Shown piece by piece: positions 53,427-57,554 of a stretch of 57,554 nucleotides of DNA. The first letter of the stretch is position 1; the number at the start of each line of letters is the position of its first letter. A program made the position numbers and the translations under genes. The notes under the pieces are model-generated. The model was not told the origin of the DNA, did not search any database, and saw nothing but the letters and a program-made list of their open reading frames with translations. The stretch lies in assembly GCA_035653295.1 (NCBI GenBank), contig DASRCB010000282.1, positions 1 to 57,554 on the forward strand. Direction: 5' to 3'. This stretch comes from DASRCB01 sp035653295 (GTDB lineage: Bacteria > Acidobacteriota > Terriglobia > Bryobacterales > Bryobacteraceae).

Positions 53427-54449
53427 TCACCGCTTTTCCCTCACCGCCGCCCGAACCCGCTCCAGTGCAGCGCTCACCTGTGCATCGCCGGGCTTGAGAG
53501 AATGCAGCTTCTCCAGTACCGGCAGCGCGGCCGCGTCGTCCCCCAGGACGTAAAGCGTCGCCGCGAGCAGATTCAGCGTGTCCGCGAACTCCGGATTCAG
53601 CGCCACGGCACGTTCCAGCGGCGCTCGCGCGTCCCCATACCGTTTCAGGCGAAACAGCGTCAGCCCGAGATCGTGCCATGCCTCAAACGACTCGGCATCG
53701 ATCTGCACCGCCCGCCGCAGCGGCTCGATCGCATCGTCGTACGCGCCTCGTTCCCCGTACAACTGCGCGAGCACGACCAGCCGTTCCGGATCGTTCGGAT
53801 CGGCAACCCTCTGGCACACCGGCCGCGCCTCCTCGATCCTGCTCGACCGCAGCGCTTTCGCGCACTCACGAACATCCTGCTCGGTCGTACGGAGCGTATT
53901 CCGGCAATCGTTATACAGCTTGTACTCCCGGTCAGCATCATCGCTGCGGCCCGCCGCCGAATACGCGCGCGCCAGCCGATAATGCACCTGTCCATCGCGT
54001 GGACTCGCCGTCGCCGCTCTCTCGAGAGAGTGAATCGCCTCTGCCCGATTCCCCGTGCCCAGATACGCAAGTCCGAGATAGAAAGCCGCGCGCGAGAACG
54101 CCGGGTCCGCTTCTGCCGCGCGCAGCTTCCCCACCGCGCTTGCGAAATCGCCGCCCAGTAGATCCAAACGCCCGAGATAATAGTTCACGCCCGGCGAGTC
54201 ACCCGTCTGCCGGCGCACGGCTTCGAACTGCTGCCGCGCCTCCTCATTGCGGCCCTGAGCGAAAAGGCACGCCGCGTACTGAAAGCGCACGCCGTTGTTG
54301 CTCGGCTCCTGCTTCAGTGCGATTTCGAACTCCGAGCCCGCCGCCGCGAACAGCCGATCCTGCATCAGCTGCGTTGCCCTGGCAACGTGAACCGCGGTTT
54401 GTCCAACAGCGGCAACGCAGGCAGCCAGCACACACCAGAGCACGCGCAT
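53427..54449 (-). CDS. Exported TPR-repeat protein
   Basis: The protein has 340 residues from the ATG at 54449. A signal peptide (MRVLWCVLAACVAAVGQ) is followed by TPR units (QDRLFAAAGSEFEIALKQEP, AFYLGLAYLGTGNRAEAIHSLERA, EAWHDLGLTLFRLKRYGDAR). The start overlaps the stop of the CRTAC1 gene by one base (TGATG), which indicates coupling. A longer frame to 54545 would lie inside the CRTAC1 gene and is not family-like. The fixed pairing of a CRTAC1 gene with a TPR gene recurs at 29600-34188. Confidence 0.85.
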   Translation of the reverse strand: MRVLWCVLAACVAAVGQTAVHVARATQLMQDRLFAAAGSEFEIALKQEPSNNGVRFQYAACLFAQGRNEEARQQFEAVRRQTGDSPGVNYYLGRLDLLGGDFASAVGKLRAAEADPAFSRAAFYLGLAYLGTGNRAEAIHSLERAATASPRDGQVHYRLARAYSAAGRSDDADREYKLYNDCRNTLRTTEQDVRECAKALRSSRIEEARPVCQRVADPNDPERLVVLAQLYGERGAYDDAIEPLRRAVQIDAESFEAWHDLGLTLFRLKRYGDARAPLERAVALNPEFADTLNLLAATLYVLGDDAAALPVLEKLHSLKPGDAQVSAALERVRAAVREKR

Positions 54450-56209
54450 CAGCGGCTTTTCCCAAATGACTCGACTCGAATCACTCCGGCGCCCTCGCGA
54501 ATCGTCACCAGCCGGTCCGCCGCGACGGACCCAATGTTCTCGCAAACCCCGCTGGGCCAGCGCACCTCCAGCCTCGCCGACGTCGCATCGCCGAGCCCGA
54601 AATGCAGCCGTCTGTCGCTGGCCGACAAATACCCCGATTGCGCGAGCACCGCCTGCGCCTGCTTCCGCCCTCCGTAGCTCGCAATCACCGTCGCCCCAAT
54701 CGCGCTTCGATTCGACTTCACCCCGATCAGTTTCACCTTCAGCCAGTGGTTGGCGCCGCGCACGTCGTTCCGCAGCAGCGACGGCGGTTCGTTGATGTTC
54801 ATGATCAGAATGTCGACGTCACCGTCGTTGTCGAAATCGCCAAAAGCAACTCCGCGGCTGGCGTGAGCCTCGCCGATCGCCGGACCCGCGGCATCGAGCA
54901 GCTCCTCGAACTTCCCTGCCCCGAGATTCCGGAACAGAACTCGCGGCGTCCTGTGGGCGAACTCGGGATGCACCCGCTCCACCTCCGGAAACACGCTGCC
55001 CGTAGCCCAGAACAGGTCCGGCCATCCGTCGTTATCGAAATCCTGTATGCCCGCGCCCCAGCTCACATACCGTGTTTCCACGCCCAGGCCCGCCGCATTC
55101 GTGACGTCTTCAAAGCCGCCCCGCCCGATATTGCGATACAGCGCCGCCGTGTCCTCGGTGAAATGCGTTTTCAGCACGTCGAGCTCGCCGTCGCTATCGA
55201 AGTCGCCGACCGCGATCCCCATGCCGGCCTGTTCGCTCCCGTCCTCGTTCACGGCCAGCCCGAGCTGCAGCCCCTGTTCGGCGAATCGGCCGTCGCCCTG
55301 GTTATGGAACAGCAGGCTCGGCGTGGAATCGCAGGCCACGTAAATGTCCTGCCACCCGGTTTTCAGAAAATCGGCCGCCACTGCCGTCAGCCCGAACGAG
55401 GGCCCCGCCCCGCCGATGCTCGACGCCGCCGTCACATCCGTGAACGTCCCGTCGCCATTATTGTGGTACAGCGTGCAGCGCTCCCCTCGCAGGCCCCGCG
55501 GGCCGCAGTTCACGGGAACGCCTTTGAAGTTACAGGCCGGGTCCTGCCCTGTCGCCGGAATGGACTCGAAATCGAACATCAAATAGTGGCTGACGAATAG
55601 ATCGAGCCGCCCATCGCGATCGTAATCGACCCAGGTGCAGCCCGTACCCCAGCGTCGCCCGTCGTGAATGAGTCCCGCCGCTCTGGTGACGTCGCTGAAC
55701 GTTCCGTCTCCGTTGTTGCGGTAGAGAACATTCTGTCCCCACTGCGAGATGAAAATATCGTCGAAGCCGTCGTTGTTGTAGTCGCCGACGGTCACCCCGA
55801 ATGCCCAGTCCTGCCGCGTGAGGCCAGCCTCGCGCGTTACATCGGTAAAGGTGCCGTCCCGATTGTTCCGGTACAGACGGTTCGTTGCTCCGGCCACCGG
55901 CCCCTCGCGCCGCGTGCCGGTCAGGGTGAAAATATCCAGCCAGCCGTCGTTGTCGTAATCGAGGAAGGCGATCCCGCAGCCCATCGATTCGAGTATGTAG
56001 TCCATCCGGTCCGGCGGACCGTAGATAATCGGCGCGTGCAGCCCGGCAGCTGCCGCGACATCCGTAAAGCGCGCATTGAACGGCCGGCCCGAAGCTTTGC
56101 CGCGCGGCTGCGGCCTGATCCCGCGCGAGGCCATCCCGCTGTCGTTCCGTTCCGCCGATCGCAGCCAGGGAGCCGCGGACAGGAGCGCAATCAGCTCACG
56201 CCGTGTCAT
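54449..56209 (-). CDS. CRTAC1-family protein (FG-GAP plus ASPIC/UnbV) with Tat-like start
   Basis: The protein has 586 residues from the ATG at 56209, supported by GGGGA 6 bases upstream. The start MTRRELIALLSAAPWLRSA resembles a short twin-arginine signal. FG-GAP-like repeats with calcium loops follow (FLDYDNDGWLDIFT, DYNNDGFDDIFIS, DYDRDGRLDLFVS, DFDSDGELDVLK, DFDNDGDVDILIM), then the ASPIC domain (SNRSAIGATV, YLSASDRRLHFGLG, VRWPSGV). It shares the CNFKGVPVNCGPRGL segment type with the paralogue at 24095, so these two form one subgroup. It is divergent from the CRTAC1 gene at 56293 across 83 bases and coupled to the TPR gene downstream. Confidence 0.9.
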   Translation of the reverse strand: MTRRELIALLSAAPWLRSAERNDSGMASRGIRPQPRGKASGRPFNARFTDVAAAAGLHAPIIYGPPDRMDYILESMGCGIAFLDYDNDGWLDIFTLTGTRREGPVAGATNRLYRNNRDGTFTDVTREAGLTRQDWAFGVTVGDYNNDGFDDIFISQWGQNVLYRNNGDGTFSDVTRAAGLIHDGRRWGTGCTWVDYDRDGRLDLFVSHYLMFDFESIPATGQDPACNFKGVPVNCGPRGLRGERCTLYHNNGDGTFTDVTAASSIGGAGPSFGLTAVAADFLKTGWQDIYVACDSTPSLLFHNQGDGRFAEQGLQLGLAVNEDGSEQAGMGIAVGDFDSDGELDVLKTHFTEDTAALYRNIGRGGFEDVTNAAGLGVETRYVSWGAGIQDFDNDGWPDLFWATGSVFPEVERVHPEFAHRTPRVLFRNLGAGKFEELLDAAGPAIGEAHASRGVAFGDFDNDGDVDILIMNINEPPSLLRNDVRGANHWLKVKLIGVKSNRSAIGATVIASYGGRKQAQAVLAQSGYLSASDRRLHFGLGDATSARLEVRWPSGVCENIGSVAADRLVTIREGAGVIRVESFGKSR

Positions 56210-56292
56210 CACACGTCCCCACCTGACGTAGTCACCAGCGCCCGATGAGATTCTCGGCAATATAGCTTGACCATCTCTCAGGGGGGAACCAG

Positions 56293-57554
<1,262 letters not shown>

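Overview
The window is GC-rich bacterial chromosome. The gene families point to an acidobacterium of the Solibacter/Bryobacter type: Oar-like TonB-dependent receptors with an N-terminal carboxypeptidase-regulatory-like domain, many FG-GAP/ASPIC-UnbV (CRTAC1) proteins, many secreted TPR proteins, an acidobacterial VWA-related protein and a membrane-anchored winged-helix regulator. This placement is an inference from families; no rRNA is present.

Region 1 (1-1,400) holds the 3' part of an initiator tRNA gene with no matching 5' half, a strong hairpin, a small membrane protein and a TraR/DksA-type zinc-finger protein.

Region 2 (1,470-13,020) looks like an osmotic/ionic stress island. It has a NhaR-like LysR regulator, a SpoIIE-type phosphatase and a BON-domain envelope protein. 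It also has one tightly packed minus-strand operon: GpgS-like synthase, mannosylglycerate-synthase-like glycosyltransferase, MscS-like membrane protein, sensor kinase, response regulator. Divergent from the operon is a mannosyl-3-phosphoglycerate phosphatase-type HAD enzyme, followed by an MgtE magnesium channel. Together they could make and control a (mannosyl)glucosylglycerate-type compatible solute. A 19-bp inverted repeat shared by the nhaR and BON-gene promoters suggests one regulon.

Region 3 (13,199-23,000) is mixed: M20 amidohydrolase, TRIC-type channel, DOPA-dioxygenase-like enzyme, a lipoprotein, a repetitive 1,460-residue secreted protein, and a B12-binding radical SAM protein that appears to start at ATT.

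Region 4 (23,089-57,554) carries two TonB-receptor loci. Locus A has a LacI regulator, a divergent CRTAC1 gene, the receptor with a LacI-type operator in its promoter, a terminator, then a long operon of TPR, CRTAC1-TPR fusion, small ORF, TPR, GH35-like hydrolase, Tat-exported phosphatase-fold protein, unknown protein and CRTAC1. A frameshifted PEGA-domain gene follows. Locus B has a ToxR-like membrane regulator divergent from a VWA protein, two TPR proteins, the second receptor, a terminator, another TPR protein, and a divergent pair of CRTAC1 loci, the last running off the window. The repeated receptor-terminator-TPR-CRTAC1 layout suggests a nutrient capture system of the outer membrane and periplasm whose substrate cannot be read from the sequence.
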